Shown piece by piece: positions 37,894 to 51,026 of a stretch of DNA of 64,000 nt. How positions within the stretch are numbered: position 1 is the first letter of the stretch; every line of letters begins with the position of its first letter. Both the position numbers and the translations under genes were made by a program. Origin of the DNA: Neelides folsomi (taxonomy: Eukaryota; Arthropoda; Collembola; Neelipleona; Neelidae); contig JAQGBZ010000157.1 of the NCBI GenBank assembly GCA_034687125.1, forward strand, positions 78,981 to 142,980. Reading direction: 5' to 3'. The notes beneath the pieces were generated by a model. That model was not told the DNA's origin and made no database searches. It worked only from the letters and a program-made list of their open reading frames with translations.

Positions 37894-39892
37894 TCAACAT
37901 AATCCAGCCGTTTCTTCTGCCAATATCAACGCTTCTTTTCCAACGTCATCAAGAAGAGTCTTAAGCTGAACTTCTGACATGCAGGCTGAATCTGTGACTC
38001 CACAAAGTCGAAGTCCATCTTTATATCCTGCAGCCGAAATGCTTAATCCTAAAAGTAATTAAATCATGAAAATTTTAATTATGAAATACCAACGCTCTTA
38101 ACGTTTACTTAACTCTTAACATTTTAGTCAAAGATCATAGAAAATAGTAAAGACTTAGTTAGACTTAAACTGTAATTGTATGCAATTTATGCATTATATG
38201 ACTAATTTGATAAGACCTTAATGCTACTTATAAATTTCATATAAATTTAATTCTTTAATTAAAATTCTATCTGGATGAAACTGAAATGAAAGTGAAGAGA
38301 AATTAAAAATTAAGGAATTCATACCTGCCACAGTGAGAAGTGGAACCCAAGCTCCTCCGTCAGCCACGGCATCTCCCCACAAGTAAAAGGTTTCAGAGGC
38401 TCCTGGTAAGTTACTGAAGATCAAAGAAGTCCCGCAACTTTGCATCATGAACGTTTGCATCTTAGCGGGGAACATTCCAAAGAATTTGAACAAGTAAAAG
38501 TTCCATAGCGGCTCGGGGCTCCTGGCCAAAGCCAACCCAGTTTCATGAGAGAGGTTGAGTCGTGCCAATGGAGATAATTTCCCAGTCGGGACCATAAAGT
38601 TCACGATTGTGAACCTGTTCTGGAGGAAGAAATTCGGGTAAGGGAGAATGGCCGCCACAGCACCAATCCCCATCGTATCGCCCAAACCCTTCTGCCCTTT
38701 TTTCAAAGGATACTTCACATCGAATTTCCTCAAAGCTCCGCCTAAAAGGCTTGCCAATATTGTTGGTATACAAGTCCCAGTCTTCTTTTTAATATCTTTG
38801 ATGATATTCAAGTCTAACATTTGCGACCATACGAAATGTTTTTTTCCTGAATAATTCATTGTCACGAATCTGTTTCGAATGAACGTCGCTTCCCACGTTG
38901 CTCTCAAAGCAGTTGTGGCTCCAAAAACAAAGGCGTTGATATAATACAAAATTTTCTTCCAGAGAGGAACGTAAATGCCTTTGAGGGGATTGACTGCATA
39001 GGGGATTTCTCCTCCAGCCATGCAATAACTATAAAGGAGAATCCAAGACCCAGCGTCTCCATAAGAGTGATGAAATCTGAAAGAACATTTTTGAAACATT
39101 TAACCAAAAATTTAAAATTCAACCCCGAACAAAAAAACTACCAATTGAATTGTGATAAATTAATCAATAATAAAAGTTAAATAAAATTTTATGAACAGCT
39201 TTTAGGTAGATGATTAATTAATTAATATTTTATTAATTTTAGACATATTAAATTAATAATTAAATTCTTAGTTTTTACCTGAGAATTCTACAACTTTTCT
39301 CTGTCCCATCAATGAGACTCTCAGTCATGTCATATTTAAATCTCGGAATAATGATTTCTTGCCACTGAGGATGTTCCTCGCTCATGTCCTGAATCAATTC
39401 ACCAAGCATGTTGAGCATTTCAGACTCATTAACAACTTTGTCCTCCGGGAGAACCACGACGTGATTTGCAATGTCAAAGGCTTCATCATCTTTCCAAGCA
39501 TAATAGCCATAAGCCTTCGTGAAAATTTTTTTAAGTTTCAAATAAGGATTCGTCCCATCTGGTGCAGTGAAATTGACAACATGTGAGAGGAATTTCTCTC
39601 TGTATTTGAACCCGTCGATTCGATTTTGGTAAATGGCAATAAAAAGAACATTTCGCGAATTTCCACCACTGGGCGTTTTATACCCCCAAATATTGTCCAG
39701 TCCATGAGAAGACAAGCGAATGGAATTGGATCCCTTGGCTTTCAAAATTATGTAAATAACACCTCTTATACTTTGATTGATCAAATAGAGAAGAATTAGA
39801 GAAGGAATGACAATGAAGAGGGTCAGAGCGAGGGAAATAATTCCTTCGATAATATGTAAGAGGAAAAGTGCGAATGCAATTAACACTTGCAT
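37894..39892 (-). CDS. WSD1/DUF1298-type O-acyltransferase, membrane-anchored
   Basis: Three exons, 39892-39279, 39076-38325 and 38048-37894, give 506 residues. The start is the ATG at 39892; it leads straight into long hydrophobic segments (LIAFALFLLHIIEGIISLAL and onward), so the protein is anchored near its N-terminus. Exon 2 opens with FHHSYGDAGSW, the position of the HHxxxDG acyl-transfer motif of wax ester synthase/DGAT enzymes; here the last Gly is Ala. The C-terminal part has FIVNFMVPTG-like text and IFSNLPGASETFYLWGDAV, typical of the WSD1 C-terminal (DUF1298) domain, ending GYKDGLRLCGVTDSACM. These enzymes esterify diacylglycerol or fatty alcohols with acyl-CoA. Whether this arthropod-type member is active with the altered motif cannot be told from sequence. 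Confidence 0.85.
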
Positions 39893-40458
39893 TTTACACA
39901 GCACGAAGGTGAATTCTCTCACATATAATTCAACGTGTTAAATATACAAATCGTAGAACATTCAAACAAACACTTTTTGAAGAGTCAGTTATTAGGAACT
40001 TGAAAATGAACAGTCTGGGAAGGAATCACATAATTAAATAAAATTATACAATAGGATGAAAGTACAGAAAAGAGATTGGACTAAAAGATGACACCATTTT
40101 GGGGTCTCTGGTGTTTGTCGACTGTTTCACTCGCACTCTCTCGATCGTCTCTCTCATCCCGAGACGAGAGAATCCAACAATGAAAGATTGTGACATAGTG
40201 TTCTAGTAAAATACAGGTTTTCATCCCTTGTGCCCTAATGGCTCAGGAATCCACGGAAAGACTTTTCCTTGACCATTCATTCCTCTCTTGCAGTCGGAGG
40301 AGGAGAGGAAGTGCTGGGGAGTTGGTCATTCCAATGGACATTGGACACCCAATGGATTTTCATCATAATTCATTCATTTCAATCTCCTCATGTGTGTTTT
40401 TAACTTAAAACTCCCATTAAGTTATCAACTAATATCTAGTTATGTAACTAACCTAACA

Positions 40459-40513
40459 TTATCTATTAAGTAAGTATCCTATCTATTAAGGTACTCTATC
40501 TATTAAGTAAGGA
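40459..40513. repeat. Short tandem repeat, three copies of a TATCTATTAAG unit
   Basis: The string TATCTATTAAG(G)TA occurs three times with spacers, immediately left of the MITE at 40521. Confidence 0.7.
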
Positions 40514-40520
40514 TATACTA

Positions 40521-40743
40521 CTCAAACACACGGGAGTTGGCGCGGTCCCTGTTTTGACATCTTTCCTTATTTTATTCCTCATCATTTTATTTCTCACCAA
40601 TTTTACCTTTCAAATTTTATATTAAACGGGGAAAGGATAAGTAACGCCACAAGAGTTAATTAATTTAATAAGAATTCAGTTTTTAGAAAATTAAAGTAAG
40701 AAAAATAAGGAAAGTTGATCGCGCCAACTCCCGTGTGTTTGAG
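40521..40743. mobile_element. 223-bp MITE with 24-bp perfect terminal inverted repeats
   Basis: The left end CTCAAACACACGGGAGTTGG (40521 onward, 24 bases to GCGCG) is exactly repeated in inverse orientation at 40720-40743. Similarity between arms continues weakly for another 20-30 bases. No coding capacity. The flanks contain TACTA-like strings on both sides, so the exact target duplication is uncertain. Confidence 0.8.
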
Positions 40744-43700
40744 TGTTACTACTAGTATCTTAAACCTTGTGTCAGAATGGATTGAACAATTGAGTTGTGC
40801 CCACACTCTTTTAAAAAATAAGAACGTTTTTTGTGACAATCAATGAGAACAATAAGAATAGGGAGGAGTTGTCATGATTAAAACTTCGTCATCTTTGTCG
40901 TATTGTTCTTATCACTTGGGCTAATCATTCTGACGCTGATCAACTTGGGTGATTCTCTTATTCTCTTATTCTATATAATTAAACTATTTTTTAAGTTGTA
41001 AGATATGAAGTTGAAGTGTAAAGCTCTGTCTGTTAAATGTCGTGAGAAATGAGAAAAAATGGGTTGTTAGTTTATTAAAAAATGAGAGAAAGCGTTTCCA
41101 TTAACTTATTAAATTAAGTCATTTGGTTGAGAGTGGAGGACTTGGATGCGTTCAATTCAATGTAATCGAGATGTTTGTTGTAACATCTGAGCTTGCGATG
41201 AAAAACGCTGAAGAACGTCGAAGTAAAACAACTTTCATTAACTGCGAAATGATTGAGGAACAAAAAATGGATTCCTCGTAGTAAAGGATTCTCCTATCAT
41301 TTTATCACACACCGTTTACACATCATTTTACATGTGTACCTCATTAGCTTTTAATAATTCTAATCTTTTTTTTTATTAATTTTACTATCTAAATGTTGGT
41401 TTGACTTTATGAATGAATATGAAAATGATGAATAATGTCAGTAAAGTTCAATGTTTCGTGTATTGTTAATATAATTTATTCAACAACAGTTTATTAAGAA
41501 AAATGTTTTATTCTTTTTTGTTTCTTTTCTACATTAATACACATTTTATATGAGAAAAGAAATGCAAAATTAAGATTAGAGTATTCAATATAAGAGAGAT
41601 TAAGGGATTTTATATTCGCACTAAAATTGTTGCATTTTTAATTTATTCCTTAAAACCACTGAAGATTCACAAACATGTACAAATAAAATAAAAGATTTTC
41701 TACAACATTATATTTATAAGCAAAGACAATTTACATTAAAATTTAAGTAAAAACATTTCTTAGTCATTTAAACATGTTTTTGGCAACTGCGGATTATAAA
41801 TGCCATCATTTACGCATGAAAAACATTGGTTTTAGATGTTTATTACGTCATTTTGTTAGTCTATTCATATATCCTTAAACGAATTCCTTAAAACGTGTAT
41901 TTATTTATCATGGGTGTAGTCGAATAATAAAGAGTTAAAAGCATGAAATAATGAGCCCTGAACACACAACACCTATACCTATTCTTACATTTAATGGCGT
42001 AATTTTTTTGATGTTTCGAAGAGTATTATTTCTCATCATCATCATTTGAATAATACATTTTTATTGACAGAGTACACTTTTCCAAATACTAAAGATTTTC
42101 ATTTTTTCATAATAAAAACGGATGGAGCATGAGAGAATATTAAGTTCTCATTGTCAGTTATAAAAATCATATTGCCTTCACAATTGAATGACTCAATAAT
42201 TATGAATTTAAAATTCAAACTTGGTCTTAACAACTCCCAACCTTGCAGCGCTTTCCATTTCATTAACGTTAATAAAATGCCAAGTTTCGTTAACTCAATC
42301 TACTGCACAACCTGACTCATCATTTTATTTAATTATATTTCGAGTTGGAAGATATTGTAATATAATAAGAAAAGGGTTTGTTTATATTAAATAAGCTGCA
42401 AGGTGAGTTGAATCTAACTATTAATTTCCTGTTGAAAGGTCAATTGAACATTATAGAGGAATTACTCCTAAGAACATTCAAAAGAGAAGCCTTAAAAGTC
42501 TTTAAACAACTGAATGAATCTATCTCTCATCTGACATCATCTGATTATGATCATCATCATGACATTGAGTCATTAGGCCTTTACTACTTTCCGCTTTCAT
42601 TGTCATTTGAGTAATTTTCTATAGATGAGTTATGTTTGGTAATAATATGAGGAATTGATACTTTGTAGCATGGAACGGATCATCCATCAGATTCAATAAT
42701 AATTTAAATACACCCAAAACTTCCCATATAAAGGGCTATGTTGGCAAACCCACGCTACACCAATTTGCATTTTATAAAGGTGAATTTGTAATTATTGTTT
42801 TTTTCTTGCTTACTGGTGGCGGTGGCATTAGTTGATTAATGATATTTTCCTTTGTTTTCCATGTTCTTGTTTTACTATTTGCATAAATGTCAATCTTTGT
42901 ATTAAAAAGAGGAATATTGAAATGTTCTTTAGTTTATCCTTCAAGTTATCTCAAGTTTTACCTTGCTAAACTTTATTTGTTTTCCAATTCTTGTGTGGGA
43001 ATTAATTTAACCTTCTTTAAAACTTTAATGAGGCTGCGGTTGAAGTTGGATGAAATTCACTACCATTATGAACAAAGAAATTTAGACTTCCTTTGTTAAT
43101 TAAACAGCTTCAAAACACCATAAAAGATATTGAACTTTTATTTATAAAGATTGTCCACGTTATATTGATTGATTGAATTATGATTAATGACATAATGGTA
43201 AAAAAGTAATGATAAACGAGATTAGAATAACAATGATGTTTGTTCATATTAAAATTCATAACGAACTTCTACTCTCAATATTCTTATACACATTTATTGT
43301 TTTAATATGTAATTTATATAGTGACTCTATTTGAACTTCGGTTTTACTTTTTAATCAGCGGACCCCCATACACACAAAAGTAATCAAAAAATATTTTGAA
43401 CAGAAAACCAGTTTTGAATCACTTGAGTAGAGACCCTTATTTTCTCATTCCATACAAAGGGGTTGTAAACCAGAAGAATATAAGGACTGATGAAGTAAGC
43501 ATTGAAGTAATAGGCTTATAAATGTGATCATTGTCAGTGAAATAAATAAGCTATAAAGGTATATAACAAACTCTCGTTAGGAGTTTAGGAATATGAATAG
43601 TCTTTTTATGTATACAATGCGTAAATATTTATCTTAAGTAATAATAAGTAATATCATATCTGTATATAATATAATGGAAAGATTAAACCTAGTATTATAT

Positions 43701-44115
43701 TTTACGCATCCACATTGAGTGCGTAAATAACTGAGAGATTCGCTATCTAATATCTGCTTCCAAACTGGGACTGAAACTACACGAAAATAATTTGATCCTT
43801 TGAGACTTAAGACCTATCATCAAAGGCCATCAGTCCACGGCACTAACAAAGACTTTTTCGATATCTCCATATGAAATACAAAAGCAGGCTTATGGGGGAA
43901 TGTACACAGCTAATAATTCACGAAGCATTCGAAGAATTTCGTGTTCTTGTACGAATAAGGAGAAGAGAAACAATGAAGATTGAACAGTTGTTTTTTTGAT
44001 TGTAGACGGATGTGGGAGAATTTTTTGTAGATAGGTATAAACATATATTATTAATATACTCAAGTAGAGAGGAATGGAAAGTGGAGGGAGGTTTTACACA
44101 CGTGAGATGGTTTAT

Positions 44116-45031
44116 CTATTCCTTAAATTGAAGCCAGAGAATGGCAAGGGCCAAGAAAATGAAGTTGGATCCAACAATGCCAAAATATGCATCTGACAAA
44201 TGAGTTCCGTTCAGCCGATGGTTAAGGGGAATGGCGAAACAAACAATGAGAGCAGCGACGAGTCCACAGTGAATCCAAATCCAGAATACTTTGGTCAATT
44301 TCTAAAATAAAAGTAAAACCTTGTTTAACTCAACTTCCCAACTTAATACCTTTGTTAAAGCCTAACCCTAAGAATTTCAATCTAGTTATCCTGATATTAT
44401 AACCAAATTCTTCAATACTTCCAAAATACAATCATGATCTAATGCCGATAATGACTCACGAAACTCGTTGAAATATATTAAAGTTTAACTTTACATAATA
44501 AATACTCATTATCCAGAAAAGGGAACCTATCTACTAATAATAGTAATAATAAATCAATGAGTAATGAATACTGAGAAATAAAATTATGAGTATGTATTTA
44601 TACTGAGAAATAAAATTATGAGTATGTATTTAATGCATACTGAGAAATAAAATTGTTCTGATATGATGTGTATTTCTGTATACCAATATTCTAAGAAGTA
44701 AAGAGTTAAGATTAAGTTTTACCCCAGATGCCATCAAGAAGGATCCAATGGCTTGAATAAGTCCAACAGCAAGTGCCCCTGATGCACAGGCAACAAAGTC
44801 ATGGTATGCTGTATACCTGGTGGAGTTGTGATAGTCGTGAATGACCCAACTCGAAATGATGATCGTTGCCACTCCAAAAAGCTAAAAAAGTATCAAATTA
44901 CAAAATTAAACATTGTCAATAAGAGTTAAATATTCTTATAAGTATGTATAAAACAATTAAACTGATGTTTATATAAAAAAACTCACGATGCAAATAGCGG
45001 AGATGCTTCCAGCAGGTGAAGGTGATGCCAT
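44116..45031 (-). CDS. Small four-helix membrane protein of unknown function
   Basis: Three exons, 45031-44987, 44881-44723 and 44301-44116, give 129 residues. Four hydrophobic segments are visible: ISAICILFGVATIIISSWVI, ACASGALAVGLIQAIGSFLM, FWIWIHCGLVAALIVCFAI and FGIVGSNFIFLALAILW, separated by short polar loops; an N-glycosylation-type NGT lies between helices 3 and 4. The C-terminus is short (LQFKE). The size and layout resemble MARVEL/tetraspan-like proteins but no diagnostic motif is seen, so no function is assigned. All junctions are phase 0. Confidence 0.72.
44571..44657. repeat. Tandem repeat of a roughly 32-36-base unit inside an intron
   Basis: The string ACTGAGAAATAAAATTATGA recurs three times (the third diverging after AAAATT) within the last intron of the four-helix membrane protein gene. 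Confidence 0.75.
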
Positions 45032-48000
45032 GATTTCTACCGTTGAGACTTTTAGCTTATTGTAAAAAGAGGAAGTGCGTAATTGGATCTCTAGGTGAAG
45101 ACTGAGTCCCACCGTCAGCTTACCATGAAGTTATTCAAGCGACGATGGAAAAATTCACTGGAGTGGATCATTGGAGAAGTACTTGGTTGGATTGGGGAAA
45201 GGGGTCATCCTTTTTTCCATACATGGGGATGAGGTAATTTCTCTTTGGGCTGCAACCCTTCCCTTCATACATCCACGAGTCTCCCTCCGTTCCTCTTTTT
45301 CATGGGCGATGATTGTTGACAGGAAGGGCCTTGAAACTGCGGGGTTGAGGTCCCTTTCGGCACTTTACCATCCTCCCTCACCTTCTTTTGATATAGCACT
45401 TATCTGGGAGAGGATCTTCCTACACTTGTTTTATTACGATATGAATATCACCCACACTCCTTGTATACAGACCTTTGTGGCATTACACATCATACACCTG
45501 TAGCTAATATTTGGTGAAGGAATTCGACATTCTTGCGAGCCTATGCATATAAACTAGGTACTTTATGCAGGCATATGCCATACTTTTCTTGCGCAATTAC
45601 TTTTTCTTATTAGGTCATCGCTAAATTGTGTCGCTTGTAAGTCTCATCTTATGAGTCATTTTGGAATGTCCACGCTAATGAGAATATGTTGAATTGATAT
45701 GATATATTCAAACTATCCACAATAATTATTTTATAAATGTTTATAAGTGGAGTATATTACGTAAATACAACCTATACAATATGATAGATGGATATATTAT
45801 TAGAAGGTGGAGTTTGTCATTTGGATGAGGAAGGATGAACATATTTTGAAATAAGAGACCATTCGTAAATTGAGTATGTTTATTGTTGAAACTGGATAAT
45901 TGCATGAATAAATTAATGTGTAAAATGATATTAATATTGTAATTAGCAATTTTATTATATATTAATTGATACTTACATATAAGTTTGCTTTATATTATTG
46001 GTAAATACCTTTTATTTATGATAAAACTATAATTGTCTTATTTTATAAATATTTTGCTATTAGTTATTACACTCATTCATAATTGTATAAATATCCTAAA
46101 AAATTCTCTTGTTCCTCGACTTTTGAACTCATGTTTTTTCAATGCAATGTTCTAACATTGTATAGAATCAATGAGCCCACAATCAGATTATAATTACACA
46201 CTTAAGAGTTTATGAGCAAAAATCCAGATTAAAAATATTAACCTTTTCTTCTTGGCTCCTCGTTCTTTGTTCATGTTAAAATATGTAGGTACTGTTTCGA
46301 TTCTTGTAAAAATCTTAAATCTTCTAATATTATTTAAAATTCTAGAAATAAAAACATAACGTGATAAACCTGCCCTATGCGTGCTTTATTGTATTTAAAT
46401 AAATGCCAATTTGGTCCCAGATTCAATTGTACTTGGATTTATAAAAAATAATTAATGATGTTTATTTCGTGTTAAAAATATAAAAAAACAAAATATTGAT
46501 CTTACTACAAAAATATTAACTTTGGAAAATATTTAAAAATTAATAAATAAATATATAAAATACATAACATATTACAATAGAATTAACTGTATTATAAAAA
46601 TATGAACTTTAGACTAACTAGCTAAAGTCGTCACGATTTCATAGTATTATGATCATTGGATTATTGTTGGTAGGTTGAGCCATTTTCTTGAGCCCCTCTG
46701 AGTAATTTTCCTTTAGTTCCAAGAATTGCATTAACAACGAGGCGAACATATAAAATCAAAGAATGAGTTTAAAATGGTTTTAGCAATCAAAAACATTTAA
46801 AGCAAAACATAATTATTCGTTACAATGTATATAAATTACGTTAAATATGTCAAATTACATAAAGGATTATTATTATTTTATATGTAATAAAATGAAATAC
46901 CAATATATCTTTTTTTAATGCATGGAATTTCATTTGAAGTGTGTCAGGCTTGTAACTTCAGGAATCTCTGTAGTCTGTAGTCCAGCTCTTTCTTCGTCTC
47001 TCTGCTTCCGATTTTTAAGTTTTTTGAATGGGTTTAAAGATTTTTTGGGGTTTGGGCTTGACTGGAATCAGTGGATCTTATTGTTCTTTCTCACTTGTGC
47101 TTTTTGCCGGTGTTGGTGATCTCAACCTCTGTAACTTTCCAAACCTTCCAGGGGTTTTAAAGACCATTTTTAATTTTTTGACAGCAGCAATGAAACTTAA
47201 AATGTGATTTAAGAAATTCGGACAAGACAAACTGACACCTCACACCCGCACGTAACAAAACGAAATGAATTAAGAAAAAACGAAATAAAGTAAAAGTAAA
47301 AGAAGTAAAAGTGAATGCGCTGCATTTAGTTTAAAGAAAAACTTCAGATTAAACTGAGACATTGGTTTCATTTAATTTATTGCAATTTTATGTTATGAGA
47401 GTTTATACATTTCTCATATTTTTTACATCAACGTGCAGGGTGGATCGTAAGTATCTTTCTTTTTTATACGATTGTATATTTAAAAAAGAAAGATACTTAT
47501 GGTCCATCCTGTATAACTACAGCATTGACATCCTACTGAAGATTTGCGACAATGGAGCATTAAAGTTATACTTTAATTGTATTAAATAATTGTTAAAATA
47601 AATTGCTAAAATGATAAAAATATTTTCATTCGCTATCTCCCTTTAATACTGAACTATTGTATTCAAATCAGTTCGGTTTAGGTATGTTAGTTATAAATAA
47701 GCAGTTGGATTGGTGATTTTAAAATCGAAGATAATTATAAAAGTAATTTTTTCCATTATTTATTTTTCTGTTCATTTTAGTGTTAATGTTCGAAGGAAAT
47801 CGTAGGAGTGGAAAAATTATGTTGATATCTTTATTGAGGAAAAAAACATTTGGTCTATATCCGGTGAGAAACGATAGAACGCCAAATAAACAACACACTT
47901 GTTGAGAAGTTGAGATTATCCTAGGGTTCATTCATAGATCCGTCCATTAGACAAATTATTATATATTACTTATATATTTAAAAGTAAAGCACTAACTACT

Positions 48001-48571
48001 TTGAGACAGTATTATGTCTTGTATCCTTATATGTTTCTCATCTCCTTAATATGAGGCCTGTTATTGTTTAGTTTATGAATGATAAATGCATATTATGTAC
48101 AAATTTTTAATATACTATATTCATTAACAATATTATAAATTATGATCTATGACTAATGGATTTTCAATACAGATCAATAAGAATTCAGGATGCATTCTTA
48201 TAGGCGACTCTAAATCACACAAGACTTCAACTACATACTTTACTAATATCAAAGTGTAATATTGCCAATAACAAAGTTCTATTATCTCTCCAAAATAAAA
48301 AAGTGGCAAATAAATAAGATGCAAGTTATCTTCATTTTTTTCAAGTTCCTTTTAAATTTAATGCATTTGTATTCAAAGACAAGAGTTGACGTTGACCAAT
48401 ATTTAGAAAAGATATAATAGTATAAGTGAGCGAACAGTAAAAGTAATTTGATAAAAATCCTTGTTTCTTTAACTCTAAACATCGTTTCTCTCGTTATTCT
48501 TATTTCTTAATCTTGAAGATATATGATGAAAATAACGGCCTTCTAAAATCAATAACAGACACAATTTCAAG
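45032..48571. other. 3.5-kb gene-poor region
   Basis: 45032-45500 is the upstream region of the four-helix protein gene; the long plus-strand frame there (45171-45503) has no recognisable content. The rest is AT-rich. It holds one 76-bp palindromic MITE (47436-47511). On the minus strand at about 47082-47171 a 29-residue frame (MVFKTPGRFGKLQRLRSPTP...) is somewhat protein-like but isolated. Confidence 0.45.
47436..47511. mobile_element. 76-bp palindromic MITE of Tc1/mariner type, copy B
   Basis: It begins CAGGGTGGATCGTAAGTATC and ends with the near reverse complement, flanked by TG on the left and TA on the right. It has the same length and the same central loop as the copy at 20825-20900, but the arm sequence differs and is matched within the element. 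Confidence 0.85.
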
Positions 48572-51026
48572 ATGATTTTAAGAAAATTTTATTCGAGTAA
48601 GCGTAATAGTATTAAATTATTATAATGTAGCTTAATTTTAATTTTAATTTTAATTATTTAATTATTTCTGATAATCGTTAAAAGCTAAGAAATTCAATCA
48701 TTAATTAATTTTTTTATATTTTTCCATTGTAGAAATCCTCATCAGCATTTTCTTCGTAGCTTCATTCTCAACATCAATAAACGGGGCAAATCTAATTTCT
48801 GAAGGTTTATATAAAGAACCACTGCAGAATTCCATATTTTACGAATCCTTTGTTCCCCTCATCTACGAATACAAAGTTCCCGAATACGACGCTGAACTTG
48901 ACGTGACACTCAGAGATTGGAGAACTCAATGTCAAACCGACGGCTTCTCCCCTTCGTACACATGCCCCGTTTTTTTCCATTTGGAAAAATTTATAGAAAA
49001 GTTTGCAAGAGACATCGTTGTGAAACCCTTGAGACCTATTTCAAATAGAATTCCAATTTGGGGATCAATTAAATCAAAAGAACCTCTGAATGGAATTTGT
49101 GAACTCATTGAGCCGCACTTTGCTGCTACGAAAACGGATGACATAGAATTTAAAAGGTATATTGAAGGACTAAAAGGATGTGAGAATGGTGATGGGACCA
49201 AAATTATCAGTTCCGAGTCTTTTGGATACAAAATCAAAGACATTTACAAAACAATGATTACCAATTTTGAAAATGAATTTTCAAAAAATATTGGAGACGG
49301 AATGAATTCATTAACAAATAAAATCGGCCCTGCCTCTTATGTTAATGCACTCACGATTCATCAAGGATTAATGGTCAGTTTACTTTTAATCCATTAAACT
49401 TTAAACCTTATCAATTGTAATACCATATTAGCTGTGTATATTATACTTATACAGCTAGTATGTACTTGTATGTATATTATACTCTTATACTTAGGTACCT
49501 ATTTAATTATTTAATATCCATTATCGAATCGGTCGATTATGTAAAATAAATAAATGTTAAATTTAAGCACATTGATTTCAAGTTGATTGATAGATAAAAA
49601 GCAGTTGTGCTGATAATATATTGCTAAATTAATTGATTATTGATTTTGCATTATTTAATTTTTTCAGATGTTTAACTACTGGATTGAAAAAATGCGTTTA
49701 GTAAATTCAGAGAACATTTGCCAAAGCAGTTTGATTCCTCAGCTTTTAATTAAATCTGAAAATTTAACTGAAGCCTTGAGTCAAATTTCAGTCGAGATGA
49801 ATAAAAAAGAATTACGTCTTTCCTTGAAACCAGAAATGGTTTACCAATATTTTTCACTTCCAATTGCTGACTGTACTTATGTGAAGAAACGAGCGAGTTT
49901 AATGTCAACCCCTCCAAGTTTCGCCAATTCATTCATCGTTCGACTTCTCGTTCCTGTGATGAACAAAGTGAACAATTTTGAGACTTTCTGTCTCAGGTCG
50001 ATTCCGTTTGTGTACAAAGAAAAGTTGAGGGACGCAAACAATAAAACAATATTAAAAGTCTGCGAAGTTCCCTCAGAAGTCACAGATAAAAGTTACATTT
50101 ATGATTCTGTTCATGGAATCATTCTCGAATCAAAATGCGAGGGCGGGGAATTGTGCAAAATTCCCGGAATTGAAGATCGCCCTTTGATCCACCCTTGTGT
50201 GGAGGAATTCTTTACGAGCTCATTGTCAAAATATAAAGAACATTGTGCACTCAAATGCACAATCATCGACGAAAAAGACAAATTTGCTCCCAAACTCCCA
50301 ATTTTTCGGAGTCTTCCTCCCAATAAATTTATCATTGCGGGGAAATCCGACCTAGGCGTCGTTCTCAAATGTGCCAATGAAAGAGATGTGATTGTGAAAA
50401 CAAGGGAGGTTGGGGCTGTGGAAGTGACATTAGCATGCCATTGTTATTTACTTCATAATTCGTTTACCTTTCGTCCTAGGAATGATTTTTGTAAAAAGTC
50501 AATTTACCCCACATTGTTTAACTCTTATACGGAGAATCCGCCTTTGACGACGATCACCAATTGGATCTTCCCTATACATTTCCTCTCAATGGAGTCTTTG
50601 GGAAATTTGACTGTGAATGGAAGCTTTGATTTGGAAATGTTTGAAAATTTGGCCCTGAGTCTTCAGTATTATGAAGGAGAAAAGAGAGATTTGAGCTCCA
50701 GCTTGGATTTTAAACTATTGAAGAGTTGGAGCGGAGGAGCCGTTGAAATATTGGATGACTATTTAGACAAGGGAGGACATGGAGCTGGAATTTGGATTTT
50801 TACACTTTTTCACTTTTTCATATTTTTATTATTCATTTGTGCAATTGCCCTTTTTGGTCTCAAGCTCATGAGGAAAGATGCAGGTGTTAGGATTAGATGG
50901 AGATTTTGGACAGAGAGGAATATGTACAAAATTCAATCAAATCAGAGCACAGTTAATATTATTTCAAATGAGACAATTCCTCATCAAGACCCTGTCGAGT
51001 ATGTTTATCCAAGTGTTCACGTGTGA
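48572..51026 (+). CDS. Type I membrane glycoprotein resembling F-type / errantivirus envelope proteins
   Basis: Three exons, 48572-48596, 48733-49373 and 49668-51026, give 674 residues. Exon 1 carries only eight codons; the leader ILISIFFVASFSTSING starts in exon 2. The ectodomain has many Cys and several N-glycosylation sites. A single membrane segment (IFTLFHFFIFLLFICAIALF) lies about 80 residues from the end, followed by a basic tail with a tyrosine sorting-type motif (YVYPSV). The layout, the pattern around KFIIAGKSDLGVVLKC with a following glycine-and-cysteine block, and the early FVPLIYEYK stretch recall baculovirus F and insect retrovirus-type envelope proteins. No gag, pol or LTR is seen nearby and the frame is intact with introns, so a domesticated envelope gene is possible. 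This is inference from pattern, not a motif proof; an unrelated host glycoprotein is the alternative. AATAAA is at 51169-51174. Confidence 0.6.

Larger units (their letters stand above)
39893..44115. other. 4.2-kb gene-poor region
   Basis: 39893-40330 is the upstream region of the acyltransferase, with a GC-richer patch and a small palindrome-like GTCTCTCTCATCCCGAGACG near 40148. A short tandem repeat (TATCTATTAAGTAAG type) lies at 40459-40513 and a MITE at 40521-40743. From 40.8 to 44.1 kb no exon is supported on either strand; short open frames at 42378-42614 and 42887-43099 look like chance. Confidence 0.45.

Noticed and set aside
42378-43099. Two short plus-strand open frames in the gene-poor region
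   Set aside because: Both are AT-driven, with no recognisable motif and no splice-linked neighbours.
45171-45503. Plus-strand open frame of 110 codons
   Set aside because: It sits in the GC-richer promoter side of the four-helix membrane protein gene; the composition is not protein-like and no homology pattern is seen.
48572-51026. Idea that this is part of a complete endogenous retrovirus
   Set aside because: No LTRs, gag, protease, reverse transcriptase or integrase motifs are visible in the flanking 3-4 kb; only an envelope-like protein is present.
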